Positions 50,118 through 56,965 of a stretch of DNA of 56,965 nucleotides are shown in pieces. A program made the position numbers and the translations under genes. Each line of letters starts with the position of its first letter. Position 1 is the first letter of the stretch. The DNA is from Deltaproteobacteria bacterium UBA1386. GTDB taxonomy: Bacteria > Desulfobacterota > Syntrophorhabdia > Syntrophorhabdales > Syntrophorhabdaceae. Under the pieces are notes generated by a model, which ran no database searches, was not told where the DNA came from, and was given only the letters and a program-made list of their open reading frames with translations. The stretch covers positions 1 to 56,965 of the forward strand of contig DBQU01000093.1 in assembly GCA_002305765.1 (NCBI GenBank). Reading direction: 5' to 3'.

Positions 50118-51017
50118 ATGAAATCTCTACTCATGGCACTGGCCCTGGTCGTTTTGATCCTCTCCGCGGGACCGGCCCCAGGCGGCGCCGAGGGGATATC
50201 CCCCGTCGTCACGACGAAGTGGCTCGCGGAAAATATGAAAGATCCCCGCCTTGTCGTCACCGACATCAGAAGGGTCGAGGAATACAAGGAAGAACACATA
50301 CCCGGGTCCGTCAGTCTGACATACAACGCCTGGAGGACCATGGAAAAAGGGATCTCATGCCAGCTCCCCCCGAAGGACGATATCGAAGACAACCTGAGGT
50401 CCGCAGGGATAGACCGTGACACTGTTGTCGTCATCGTCGGCAAAACGGACACCGACCTTGACCGGGCACATCCGGCACGGGTCGCCTGGACGATGAAATA
50501 TGCCGGTGTCGCCAATGTGGCTATTCTTGACGGCGGATACAGCAAGTGGAAGGCCGAGGGGCGACCCCTTGCCGGCGGTTGGACGACAGCCGCGCCGAGC
50601 TCTCTTCGCTGCGCCTGGAACAAGGACCTGCTCTGTTCAAAAGATTGCCTCAAGGAAAAGGCAGGTCGCGTCACCATAGTCGATACGAGGATCCACAGTC
50701 ATTTCACCGGCAAGGTTCAAGACCCGGGCGTCAGGAAAAAGGGACACATTCCCGGCAGCGTCAACCTGCCCTATACCTTCGCGTTCAAGAAGGACGGCAC
50801 CTTCCAGAGCAGGGACAGGCTCGCCCACCGGGCTGTTCGCGCCGTCGGCAAGGACAGGAAGAAGGAGATCGTCATCCTTTGCTGCACGGGCCGTTTCTCC
50901 CCCACGTGGTGGTTCATGCTCAGCCAGGTCCTGGGATATGAAAAGGTCTCCATTTTCGACGGGTCCATGGAGGAATGGTGCGCGGACGCCTCGGCGCCTC
51001 TCGTCGAGGACCGGTAA
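50118..51017 (+). CDS. exported two-domain rhodanese
   Basis: A 299-residue sulfurtransferase with a signal peptide (1-24). The first rhodanese domain has no cysteine at the active-site position (VVIVGKTDTD), so it is structural. The second has the active loop CCTGRFSPTWWF with the catalytic cysteine. The tandem inactive/active layout is typical. A periplasmic location suggests it handles thiosulfate, polysulfide or selenium compounds outside the cytosol, possibly feeding YedE. It follows the scaffold gene by 20 nt. Confidence 0.85.
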   Translation: MKSLLMALALVVLILSAGPAPGGAEGISPVVTTKWLAENMKDPRLVVTDIRRVEEYKEEHIPGSVSLTYNAWRTMEKGISCQLPPKDDIEDNLRSAGIDRDTVVVIVGKTDTDLDRAHPARVAWTMKYAGVANVAILDGGYSKWKAEGRPLAGGWTTAAPSSLRCAWNKDLLCSKDCLKEKAGRVTIVDTRIHSHFTGKVQDPGVRKKGHIPGSVNLPYTFAFKKDGTFQSRDRLAHRAVRAVGKDRKKEIVILCCTGRFSPTWWFMLSQVLGYEKVSIFDGSMEEWCADASAPLVEDR

Positions 51018-51086
51018 GCAGGACACGGGCAGTTTGCTGATGCGCTGAGAGAGCATATATCGCACCGTCAGAAGCGGAGGTCAGCA

Positions 51087-51335
51087 GTGTCATTCGGATT
51101 CAGAGGCAGGCACGGCCATCGCAGGCACGGCGGAAGGACCGTCACCGGCCAAACCGGAGACCAGGGCCGCGCGGCTACCATTCCACCACGGCAGTGCATC
51201 TGCCCGCATTGCGGCATGATAACGGACAAGGTCCCGGGGCAACCCTGTTTCCTGACGCCCTGCCCCCGTTGTCAGGGCATGATGGCGGGACGGTTCCCGG
51301 CGGAGGAACGACGGGAACAAAGTCATGAAGAATGA
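51087..51335 (+). CDS. small zinc-ribbon protein
   Basis: An 82-residue protein with a basic Gly/His/Arg-rich N-terminus (GFRGRHGHRRHGG) and two cysteine pairs (CICPHCG, CPRCQG) forming a likely zinc ribbon. The ribbon is similar to that of the protein at 45572. The start is GTG, well supported by GGAGG 6 nt upstream. It overlaps the CDF-NifX gene start by 11 nt. The His-rich tail could bind metal, fitting the transporter gene next to it. Confidence 0.72.
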   Translation: MSFGFRGRHGHRRHGGRTVTGQTGDQGRAATIPPRQCICPHCGMITDKVPGQPCFLTPCPRCQGMMAGRFPAEERREQSHEE

Positions 51336-52638
51336 CGATATGGCCGAGGTCGATCTGGCAAAGGGTCAACGAACGGCCCTTTTCGCCTCTGCCGTGACCT
51401 TCGGCCTCGCCGCCGTCAAGGCCCTTATCGGCTACGGGTTCCATTCTCCCCTTCTCGTCGCTGACGGCTTCCACACCTTTTCCGATTTCACGGTGATATT
51501 CGCCTCGTGGTTCGGGCTTTTCCTGGCAGCCCGCAAGAAGACGGAGCGTTTCCCTTATGGCCTCTACAAGGCCGAAACCCTCGTCAGTTTCATCATCGGA
51601 CTCCTCGTGACCTGGGCAGCGATCGAGGTCTTCCTCGAGGGGGTCAGGAAGTTCGGTCCCCCCGCATCGACAGGCGCCTTCCCCGTGTTGCCGGTCACCG
51701 TCTCTTGCGTCTCCATGGCCATCGGGTATTTCCTGGCGCGCCAGGAAGGCTCCGTCGGGAATGAGATCAATTCCCAGTCGCTCAAAACGATAGCCCAGGA
51801 TTCCTATCTCAATATTGCCGTGTCCTTCGCGGTCCTTGCGGGCATCCTGGCCGCCTGGTTTTCCATCCCCTATGTTGAGGGAGTGCTCCTCGTCATCATC
51901 TCCCTGCTCGTCCTGAAGCTGGGTCTCGAGACCATCTGGTTTTCCCTGCTCATCCTCCTCGATGCGAACCTCGACCGTCCGCTGCAGTCGGATATCATAC
52001 GGGAGATCAGTGACATACAGGGTGTGACCGGGGTTCGGAACGTGAAGATACGACAGGCGGGGCCCTTCAGACTGGTCGAGTGCAATATCGAAAGCAGCCC
52101 CAACGCGCCTCTCTACCAGGCACATGGCGTGGCCGACAGGGTGGAGGAACACATTAAGGCGAACTTCCCTTACATCGAGTCCGTGTACGTCCACGTTGAG
52201 CCCGGAAAAAGCAAGACCACCGTTGCCATTATCCCCGTGAGGGACGTCGATGGCCTCAATTCAAGGGTCTATGACCATTTCGGCAGGGCACCCTATTTCA
52301 TCGTCGTGAAGATCGGGGGGAACGGAGTTGAGATCGAGGATTTCTATTACAACGAGCACCTCGGCAAAAAAGGCAAAATCCACGTAGGGATCAAGGTGAT
52401 CAGAGAACTGACCAGGTACGGGCTGAACACCCTTTTCACCTCTCAGATAGGGGAGATATCCTTTCACATGCTCAAGGATGCCTTCGTTGACATATACAAG
52501 GCCCGCGAGGATGAATCGGTTGCGGAGGTCATCGAACGCTTTCGCCATGGGGACATCGAGGTCTTGAAAGCTCCCACTCATACCGCCGAGAAGTCGCTGG
52601 CCGAAGGCGTGATACGAACGGAAGGGAACGAGTCATGA
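51325..52638 (+). CDS. cation diffusion facilitator fused to NifX domain
   Basis: A 437-residue fusion. Residues 10-215 are a CDF-type transporter with about six helices; residues 216-295 are the CDF cytosolic domain; residues 298-437 are a NifX-fold domain (TTVAIIPVRDVDG, SRVYDHFGRAPYF). In the transport site the TM2 pair HxxxD is present (His50, Asp54), but the TM5 pair, usually His/Asp plus Asp, is Asp159 and Asn163, so metal preference may differ from Zn2+. A transporter carrying a cofactor-carrier domain suggests direct hand-over of a metal, or control of transport by cluster status. It is the last intact gene of the rightward cluster. Confidence 0.87.
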   Translation: MKNDDMAEVDLAKGQRTALFASAVTFGLAAVKALIGYGFHSPLLVADGFHTFSDFTVIFASWFGLFLAARKKTERFPYGLYKAETLVSFIIGLLVTWAAIEVFLEGVRKFGPPASTGAFPVLPVTVSCVSMAIGYFLARQEGSVGNEINSQSLKTIAQDSYLNIAVSFAVLAGILAAWFSIPYVEGVLLVIISLLVLKLGLETIWFSLLILLDANLDRPLQSDIIREISDIQGVTGVRNVKIRQAGPFRLVECNIESSPNAPLYQAHGVADRVEEHIKANFPYIESVYVHVEPGKSKTTVAIIPVRDVDGLNSRVYDHFGRAPYFIVVKIGGNGVEIEDFYYNEHLGKKGKIHVGIKVIRELTRYGLNTLFTSQIGEISFHMLKDAFVDIYKAREDESVAEVIERFRHGDIEVLKAPTHTAEKSLAEGVIRTEGNES

Positions 52639-52756
52639 CGGGTCCGGCGCCGTCGAGAAGATGGTGGAACCGGGTTATCCCGTCGTCACGGGCATCGGCC
52701 GGTACGGATCCCCCAACAGGATGTGTCTGGGGAACGCAGACGTGGCGGTCTTCTGA
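52613..52756 (+). pseudogene. possible gene remnant
   Basis: An open stretch in a different frame from the CDF gene ends in TGA at 52754-52756; an internal ATG at 52661 would give 31 residues (MVEPGYPVVTGIGRYGSPNR, then MCLGNADVAVF). It has strongly coding-like third positions (about 80% G/C) and protein-like composition, but no start signal. It may be the C-terminal end of a deleted gene. An alternative frame from the ATG at 52635 looks non-coding. Not identified. Confidence 0.3.
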
Positions 52757-52760
52757 AAAT

Positions 52761-52805
52761 AGTACCGGGGCCGGGAATCACGCACGGTTTCCCGGCCCCG
52801 GTACT
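52761..52805. terminator. bidirectional rho-independent terminator
   Basis: A perfect 17-bp GC-rich stem (arms 52761-52777 and 52789-52805) with an 11-nt loop, between the convergent cofactor cluster and peroxiredoxin gene. A-rich before and T-containing after. It would stop both transcripts. Confidence 0.88.
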
Positions 52806-52813
52806 TTGATCGC

Positions 52814-53530
52814 CTAATCTTCGAACGCCATCTGCGGCTGCCAGACCGTCCAGACCTTCCCGACGAGATCGGGCGAGGGCGTGAGCGTAACCTTGCCCGG
52901 CCGCCACCCGGACGGGGTTGCCTCGCCGGTCGCGCGCACGTGCTGGAATGCCTGCACCTGCCTGATGAACTCCGCCACGTTGCGGCCCACGGGAGGCGTG
53001 ATGACCTCCATGGCCTGGATGATACCGTCGGGATCGATTATGAAACGTCCGCGGATGTCGACCCCTCCCTCCTCATCGTACACTCCGTAGACCTTTCCGA
53101 TACGTCCCCCCGCGTCTGAAAGCATCGGAAAGGGCAGACCACCCTTGACCATCTTCGACAACTCGTCCTCATTCCAGATCTTGTGAACGAAACTGCTGTC
53201 GACACTGCACGCGAGGACCTGCACCCCGAGTGTCCTCAGCTCTTCGTGCTTGACGGCGACCGCCGCCAGTTCCGTCGGTCAGACGAAGGTGTAATCCCCG
53301 GGATAGAAGCAAAGCACCACCCACTGACCTTTGAACTCGGAAAGGGTAACGTTCTTGAACCCACCGTCGACGAAGGCGTTCGCCTCAAAATCCGGCGCCG
53401 GTTTGCCCACTCTCGCTGTCACCATGGCCACCTCCCTTTCAATTGGTGCGGATGCTGAGGACCCTTCGGCCGATGGGGCGCTTATCGGGCCTTTGGCCGT
53501 CTTGACACATGATTCCTTCTGTTGCGCCAT
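52814..53530 (-). CDS. selenocysteine-containing peroxiredoxin (in-frame TGA)
   Basis: A 238-codon peroxiredoxin of the AhpC/Prx1 type interrupted by one in-frame TGA at 53281-53279. The codon falls exactly at the peroxidatic cysteine: the sequence reads FYPGDYTFV, TGA, PTELAAVAV, where ordinary enzymes have FVCPTEL. The rest is intact (SVDSSFVHKIW, LSDAGGRIGKVYGVYDE, RGRFIIDPDG, PPVGRN). It therefore encodes selenocysteine, giving a fast peroxide reductase. The usual C-terminal resolving cysteine is replaced (EATPSGW). Two in-frame ATGs both have strong ribosome-binding sites: 53530 (GGGAGGTGAAC) and 53425 (GGGAGGTGGCC). Starting at 53425 puts Sec at residue 49, the usual position; starting at 53530 adds 35 low-complexity residues. 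Confidence 0.9.
53252..53276 (-). promoter_or_regulatory. candidate bacterial SECIS hairpin
   Basis: Immediately after the TGA the transcript can fold: GACGG with CCGTC (outer, 53276-53272 and 53256-53252), or the inner GGCG/CGCC stem with loop GCGGT. Position and size fit a bacterial SECIS element recognised by SelB, but the match is only structural. Confidence 0.5.
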
Positions 53531-53620
53531 GTTCACCTCCCGTCAATACAATAAGTCTAGCCCACAATACCGGGCTTGAAAAGCGAAACGGTCCCGGCAC
53601 AGATCCCGGCGGTCCTTCCC

Positions 53621-54310
53621 TTACTTGACCGGGTTTTCCAGCCAGGAATAATACCCTTCCGACAGATACACGGCCGCGAGGGGATTGTGTCCCATGACGC
53701 GGTCCTTCACCGCGAGCACCGTGGAGGGCGCGTCGGCATATTTCAGGAAAAGCGAGTCATGGCCGACACACAGCCCCAGGAGGATGTTGAACTCGCATTT
53801 CGCATCATTCACCAACAGGGCCTGCAGTATGGGGTTGCACATGGCCTCGAATTCGCCCCGGAACATCTTGTGTTCGTCCTCGAGGCCGATCTCCTCCTTC
53901 GGCACCCTGCCGACCTTGCACATCACCGAGACAACGTCGAAGCCTTTTCGCTCAAATATCCCGGAAACCGTCGCGGCTTCCCTTGCCAATCCTCCGCAGA
54001 AAACAAGGCCCAGCTTCCTGTACCCCATCTTCTTCGCGAACTCGCAGATCTCCAGTATTCTAGGTTTCGCGGGGTGCAGCCGGTAGGGCTTCCTGTCGCG
54101 GTCGATGTAACACTCCCCTTCCTGGATGGATGCCTGGCGGGCAAATTCGTGGACCTTCCGTTTCCTGTACTCCCGGCGTGCCTTCTCGATGAGTTCTCCC
54201 TTGAGCACCGTGGGACACCCCTTGGAACCCTTTCCCCCGGGGCTCGTACAGATCCGCTCCCGAAGAGGAATGTCGCAGTCAGCGCATGCGCTTTCGACTT
54301 TCTTCCTCAC
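53621..54310 (-). CDS. DUF1847 metal-binding-type protein
   Basis: A 229-residue cysteine-rich protein of the DUF1847 family (CADCDIPLRERIC, GLVFCGGLAREA, KCEFNILLGLCVGHDSLF). Family members are predicted metal-binding proteins of unknown function, common in anaerobes. The start is GTG, sharing GTGA with the stop of the MoaE-like gene and preceded by AGGAGG 7 nt upstream, so the two are co-translated. Confidence 0.85.
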   Translation of the reverse strand: MRKKVESACADCDIPLRERICTSPGGKGSKGCPTVLKGELIEKARREYRKRKVHEFARQASIQEGECYIDRDRKPYRLHPAKPRILEICEFAKKMGYRKLGLVFCGGLAREAATVSGIFERKGFDVVSVMCKVGRVPKEEIGLEDEHKMFRGEFEAMCNPILQALLVNDAKCEFNILLGLCVGHDSLFLKYADAPSTVLAVKDRVMGHNPLAAVYLSEGYYSWLENPVK

Positions 54311-54660
54311 GGCAGCACCTCCTGCTCGTGAACGACCTCACCCTTGACCTTCGTGAGAAGCTCCTGAAGAACGGGGAGCACATCGGTCCTGAAGCGCCCG
54401 GCCACGAGAACGTACATGATGTCGTCTCCGACCTTCAGGTCGCCTTCGTTGATCCAGACCCTCACGTCCGCTATTCCATCACGTTTCTTCACCTCTTCCA
54501 CCGCGGCGGCGAGGAGCGCCCTGTCATAGGAAAGCCGCATGCCCTTCACCGGTTTCCCTTCCTTCGAGGTCGCTCTGACGACCCCATTGTGCACGAGCAT
54601 CATCCCGAGTTCACCCGGGTCCACCGATCTCTTAATCTCTTCGATCCATTTTTCAACCAT
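54307..54660 (-). CDS. MoaE-like protein with altered active site
   Basis: A 117-residue protein resembling the large subunit of molybdopterin synthase (MLVHNGVVRATSKEGKPVKG, RVWINEGDLKVGDD, VLQELLTKVKGEVVHEQEV). MoaE normally has a His-Arg pair and two catalytic lysines in a PIWKKE segment. Here the pair is Phe-Arg and the end segment is VVHEQE, so only one lysine region remains. No MoaD is adjacent. A standard molybdopterin synthase role is doubtful. AGGAGG precedes the ATG at 54660. Confidence 0.7.
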   Translation of the reverse strand: MVEKWIEEIKRSVDPGELGMMLVHNGVVRATSKEGKPVKGMRLSYDRALLAAAVEEVKKRDGIADVRVWINEGDLKVGDDIMYVLVAGRFRTDVLPVLQELLTKVKGEVVHEQEVLP

Positions 54661-54852
54661 CGTCTTCCTCCTACCGGTTTCTACCATCCACGGGAAGGAA
54701 AATCAAGAAGCGGTTTCCGTCCCGGATTCCCGCCGGCCGTTTTCGAGAGAACCCCTTGGTTTTCCGGGCAAATCGGCGTATTATATAAGGATCGCCAGGC
54801 GTCGTGACGCGGCCCGGCATATGCGATTGCATGCTCGGATAGAAAGGAACGG

Positions 54853-56874
54853 ATGGTAGTTGAATATCTTCAGGCGATGGTGATCGTCCTCGGGATAAGC
54901 GCCCTCATAGTGTTTGTTCTCGGGAAGCTCCGGATATCATCCGTGGTGGGATTCCTCCTTGCCGGTATCCTCATCGGACCGTACGCCTTCAACCTCGTCG
55001 GCGACCCTCACGAAATAGAACTCCTCGCCGAGATCGGGGTCGTCCTGCTCATGTTCACCATCGGCCTCGAGTTTTCCCTCAAGAACCTCTTCCAGCTGAA
55101 GTCCATCGTTCTTGGGGGCGGAGCCATGCAGGTCGCGCTTACCGTCGCCTTTGTCGTCTGCATAGGTTATTTCTTCTACACCCAGCCGCTTGAGGGAGCG
55201 CTGTTCGATGGTTTTCTCGTGGCTCTCAGCAGCACGGCGATCGTCTTCAAGATCCTCCTCGATCGCGCTCAGATGAACAGCCCCCACGGTCGCTTTTCCG
55301 TGGGCATCCTCATCTTCCAGGACCTCTGCGTTGTGCCCTTCATGCTCCTCATCCCCGTTCTTGCCGGCAATTCGGGCGGCGGCAGCATAGCCCTCACCAT
55401 TGCAAAGGCCGCACTGGTCATAGCTCTCATCCTCTTTGCCTCCCGGTGGTTCGTGCCGTTCATATTCAAACAGGTTGTGGGAATGAAAAGCCGGGAGCTC
55501 TTCGTGATATCCATCATCACGATGTGCCTCGGTACGGCGCTGCTCACCTCGTCCATGGGCCTGTCCCTTGCCCTTGGCGCCTTCCTTGCGGGCATGGTCA
55601 TCTCGGAATCGGAGTATGCGGCTCAGGCCGTTTCCGATGTTCTTCCCTTCAAGGAGAGCTTCACGGGGCTCTTCTTCATCTCCGTCGGCATGCTCCTCGA
55701 TCTCAGGGTGCTTGCAAGCAACATCGTCGGCGTTTCGGCGATGGTCTTTGTGATAGTGATACTCAAGGTAACCGCCATAACCATTACCGGCATGGTCCTC
55801 GGCAACTCACTCAAGAACTCTCTCATGACGGGCCTCCATCTCTTTCAGATCGGCGAATTCTCGTTCATCCTCGCCCTGGAAGGAAAAAAGCACGGCCTCA
55901 TCACCAACGATCTTTACCAGGCCTTCCTGTCGGCTTCGATCATCACCATGATCATGACGCCTTTTTTCATAAGAAGCTCGTCGTCCATCGCAGAGTGGAT
56001 CGCGAGGAAAAGCCCTCTTCGCCTCCTGGAAAAAAGAAGAGGCAGAGCAGGCTCCGAACGCTATCCCGAGAGCATAAGGGACCACGTGATCATAATCGGC
56101 TTCGGTCTCAACGGCGGTAATCTCGCGCGTGTCCTCCGTTCCCTGGATATCAGATATGTGACTCTCGAGCTCAACAGCAGGACCGTCCGGGCAGGGAAAA
56201 GGAAGGGTGAGCCCATCTACTACGGCGACGGAACCAGCGCGGAGATCCTCCACAAGATAGGGGTTCGGCACGCAAGTGTCCTCGTGGTAGCAATCAGCGA
56301 CGCCCCGTCCACGAGGAGGATAGTGCAGCTGGCACGGTCGTCGAACCCTCACCTGTACATCATTGCCCGCACGAAGTACGTGGCTGAGGTGGAAGGACTG
56401 AAGCATCTTGGAGCCAACGATGTCATACCCGAGGAATTCGAAACCTCCGTGGAGATCTTCTCCAAGGTGCTGAACCGGCTGCAGGTCCCCGTCAACGATA
56501 TCCGGGAACACATCGACAGGATACGGCAGGACAATTACCTTGCCTTGAGGGTTGTGAAACTCCCGAGAAGATACCTCGTCGAACGCGAAGATATCCTCAA
56601 GAACATCGTGATCGAGACGTTCCGGATACGACAGGGTTCGGTAGCCGACGAGAAAACCCTCAAAGACCTCAACCTCCGGTCAAAGACAGGCGTAACTGTG
56701 ATCGGCATCGAACGTGCCGGCGAGATCCACAGGATGCCCTCTCCTTCGCTGCGTCTTATGGCCGACGATGTCCTGCTTTTCATCGGCAGCCGCGAAGACA
56801 TCGACTGCGCTGTCGATTACCTCGATTCCAATGAGAACGAGCCCCCGCAATGCTCAATAAGAGAGGATACTTAA
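54853..56874 (+). CDS. KefB-type monovalent cation/proton antiporter (CPA2)
   Basis: A 673-residue protein. Residues 1-385 are a CPA2 exchanger domain with about 12 helices (GFLLAGILIGPYAFNLV, ALSSTAIVFKILLDRAQMNS, GAFLAGMVISESEYA). A TrkA-N/RCK domain follows (about 410-530, IIGFGLNGGNLARVL) that senses NAD(H) or related ligands, then a TrkA-C domain (about 570-655). It exchanges K+ or Na+ for protons. GAAAGGAACGG lies before the ATG. It is a single gene. Bases 56875-56965 show no gene. Confidence 0.92.
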   Translation: MVVEYLQAMVIVLGISALIVFVLGKLRISSVVGFLLAGILIGPYAFNLVGDPHEIELLAEIGVVLLMFTIGLEFSLKNLFQLKSIVLGGGAMQVALTVAFVVCIGYFFYTQPLEGALFDGFLVALSSTAIVFKILLDRAQMNSPHGRFSVGILIFQDLCVVPFMLLIPVLAGNSGGGSIALTIAKAALVIALILFASRWFVPFIFKQVVGMKSRELFVISIITMCLGTALLTSSMGLSLALGAFLAGMVISESEYAAQAVSDVLPFKESFTGLFFISVGMLLDLRVLASNIVGVSAMVFVIVILKVTAITITGMVLGNSLKNSLMTGLHLFQIGEFSFILALEGKKHGLITNDLYQAFLSASIITMIMTPFFIRSSSSIAEWIARKSPLRLLEKRRGRAGSERYPESIRDHVIIIGFGLNGGNLARVLRSLDIRYVTLELNSRTVRAGKRKGEPIYYGDGTSAEILHKIGVRHASVLVVAISDAPSTRRIVQLARSSNPHLYIIARTKYVAEVEGLKHLGANDVIPEEFETSVEIFSKVLNRLQVPVNDIREHIDRIRQDNYLALRVVKLPRRYLVEREDILKNIVIETFRIRQGSVADEKTLKDLNLRSKTGVTVIGIERAGEIHRMPSPSLRLMADDVLLFIGSREDIDCAVDYLDSNENEPPQCSIREDT

Positions 56875-56965
56875 AAAACTTCCTTTCCGTCGACCGATGG
56901 TATTTCGTTTGCCTTGCACCTGAAACCTGTAACGGTTTGTACGGCACGTGGTATGGACATACTTA

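Noticed and set aside
52635..52817. Short gene starting with ATGA overlap after the CDF-NifX gene
   Set aside because: The overlap looks like coupling, but the translation is Ser/Arg/Pro/Trp-rich, runs through the terminator hairpin and lacks coding bias; another frame looks more coding-like.
52814..53536. Peroxiredoxin read as two separate genes or as a nonsense pseudogene
   Set aside because: Both parts are in the same frame and the TGA sits exactly at the catalytic cysteine codon, with conserved sequence on both sides. Selenocysteine explains this better.

Overview
The window looks like chromosomal DNA of a strictly anaerobic bacterium of the former Deltaproteobacteria (Desulfobacterota-like, possibly a syntrophic lineage). 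Supporting signs are a membrane Fe-S oxidoreductase of the Etf:quinone oxidoreductase type, a radical-SAM aminomutase, ThyX instead of ThyA, many ferredoxin and CCG-type Fe-S proteins, a selenocysteine peroxiredoxin, and GC-rich codons. The species assignment is inference: no rRNA is present. Coding density is high. There is one tRNA (Phe) and no insertion sequence, phage or CRISPR array.

Left part (1-33 kb) is mostly housekeeping: an MscS-type membrane protein, a 2[4Fe-4S] ferredoxin, the membrane Fe-S oxidoreductase, a LysM-NlpC/P60 hydrolase, and a five-gene translationally coupled tripartite efflux operon (TolC, MacA-like, LolD/MacB-like ATPase, two permeases; 11931 to 6408). Then come tRNA-Phe, DUF1015, a TrmN6-like methylase, polyprenyl synthase, glgC, rsmI, a lytic transglycosylase, pgsA, a KamA-family enzyme, pal, a PfkB kinase, hisS, a degenerate IscU-like protein, an MFS exporter, a QueF homologue without its catalytic cysteine, thyX, and a three-gene FAD/Fe-S oxidoreductase operon (28.9-32.5 kb). 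Several intergenic gaps hold a degenerate 8-9 nt tandem repeat family or an inverted TTGGTCATTGG-type repeat; some copies run into the ends of genes.

Right part (33-53 kb) is the most interesting region. A PAS-sigma54 activator (38405-39766) lies between two divergent gene sets, each preceded by a sigma54 -24/-12 element whose predicted start site is only 2 nt from the first ATG. The leftward set has two NifX-fold proteins, a DUF5320 protein, a Cys-rich protein, XdhC, a radical-SAM protein, a metallo-hydrolase and a histidine kinase. The rightward set has a DUF89 protein and an IscU-like scaffold. Further right are YedE/TusA, a DUF134-NifX fusion, two MinD-type ATPases with ferredoxin inserts, an Mrp-NifX fusion, a DUF364 protein, another IscU-like scaffold, a double rhodanese and a CDF transporter fused to NifX. 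This resembles an enlarged form of the sigma54-controlled orange protein (ORP) system of Desulfovibrio, whose NifX-fold protein carries a Mo-Cu-S cluster. No nitrogenase gene is present. I infer a metal-sulfur cofactor assembly and trafficking system.

The right end has a convergent terminator, a peroxiredoxin whose catalytic cysteine codon is an in-frame TGA (selenocysteine), DUF1847 and MoaE-like genes, and a KefB-type cation/proton antiporter. Where a start codon differs from the longest open frame, the reason is given in the entry.
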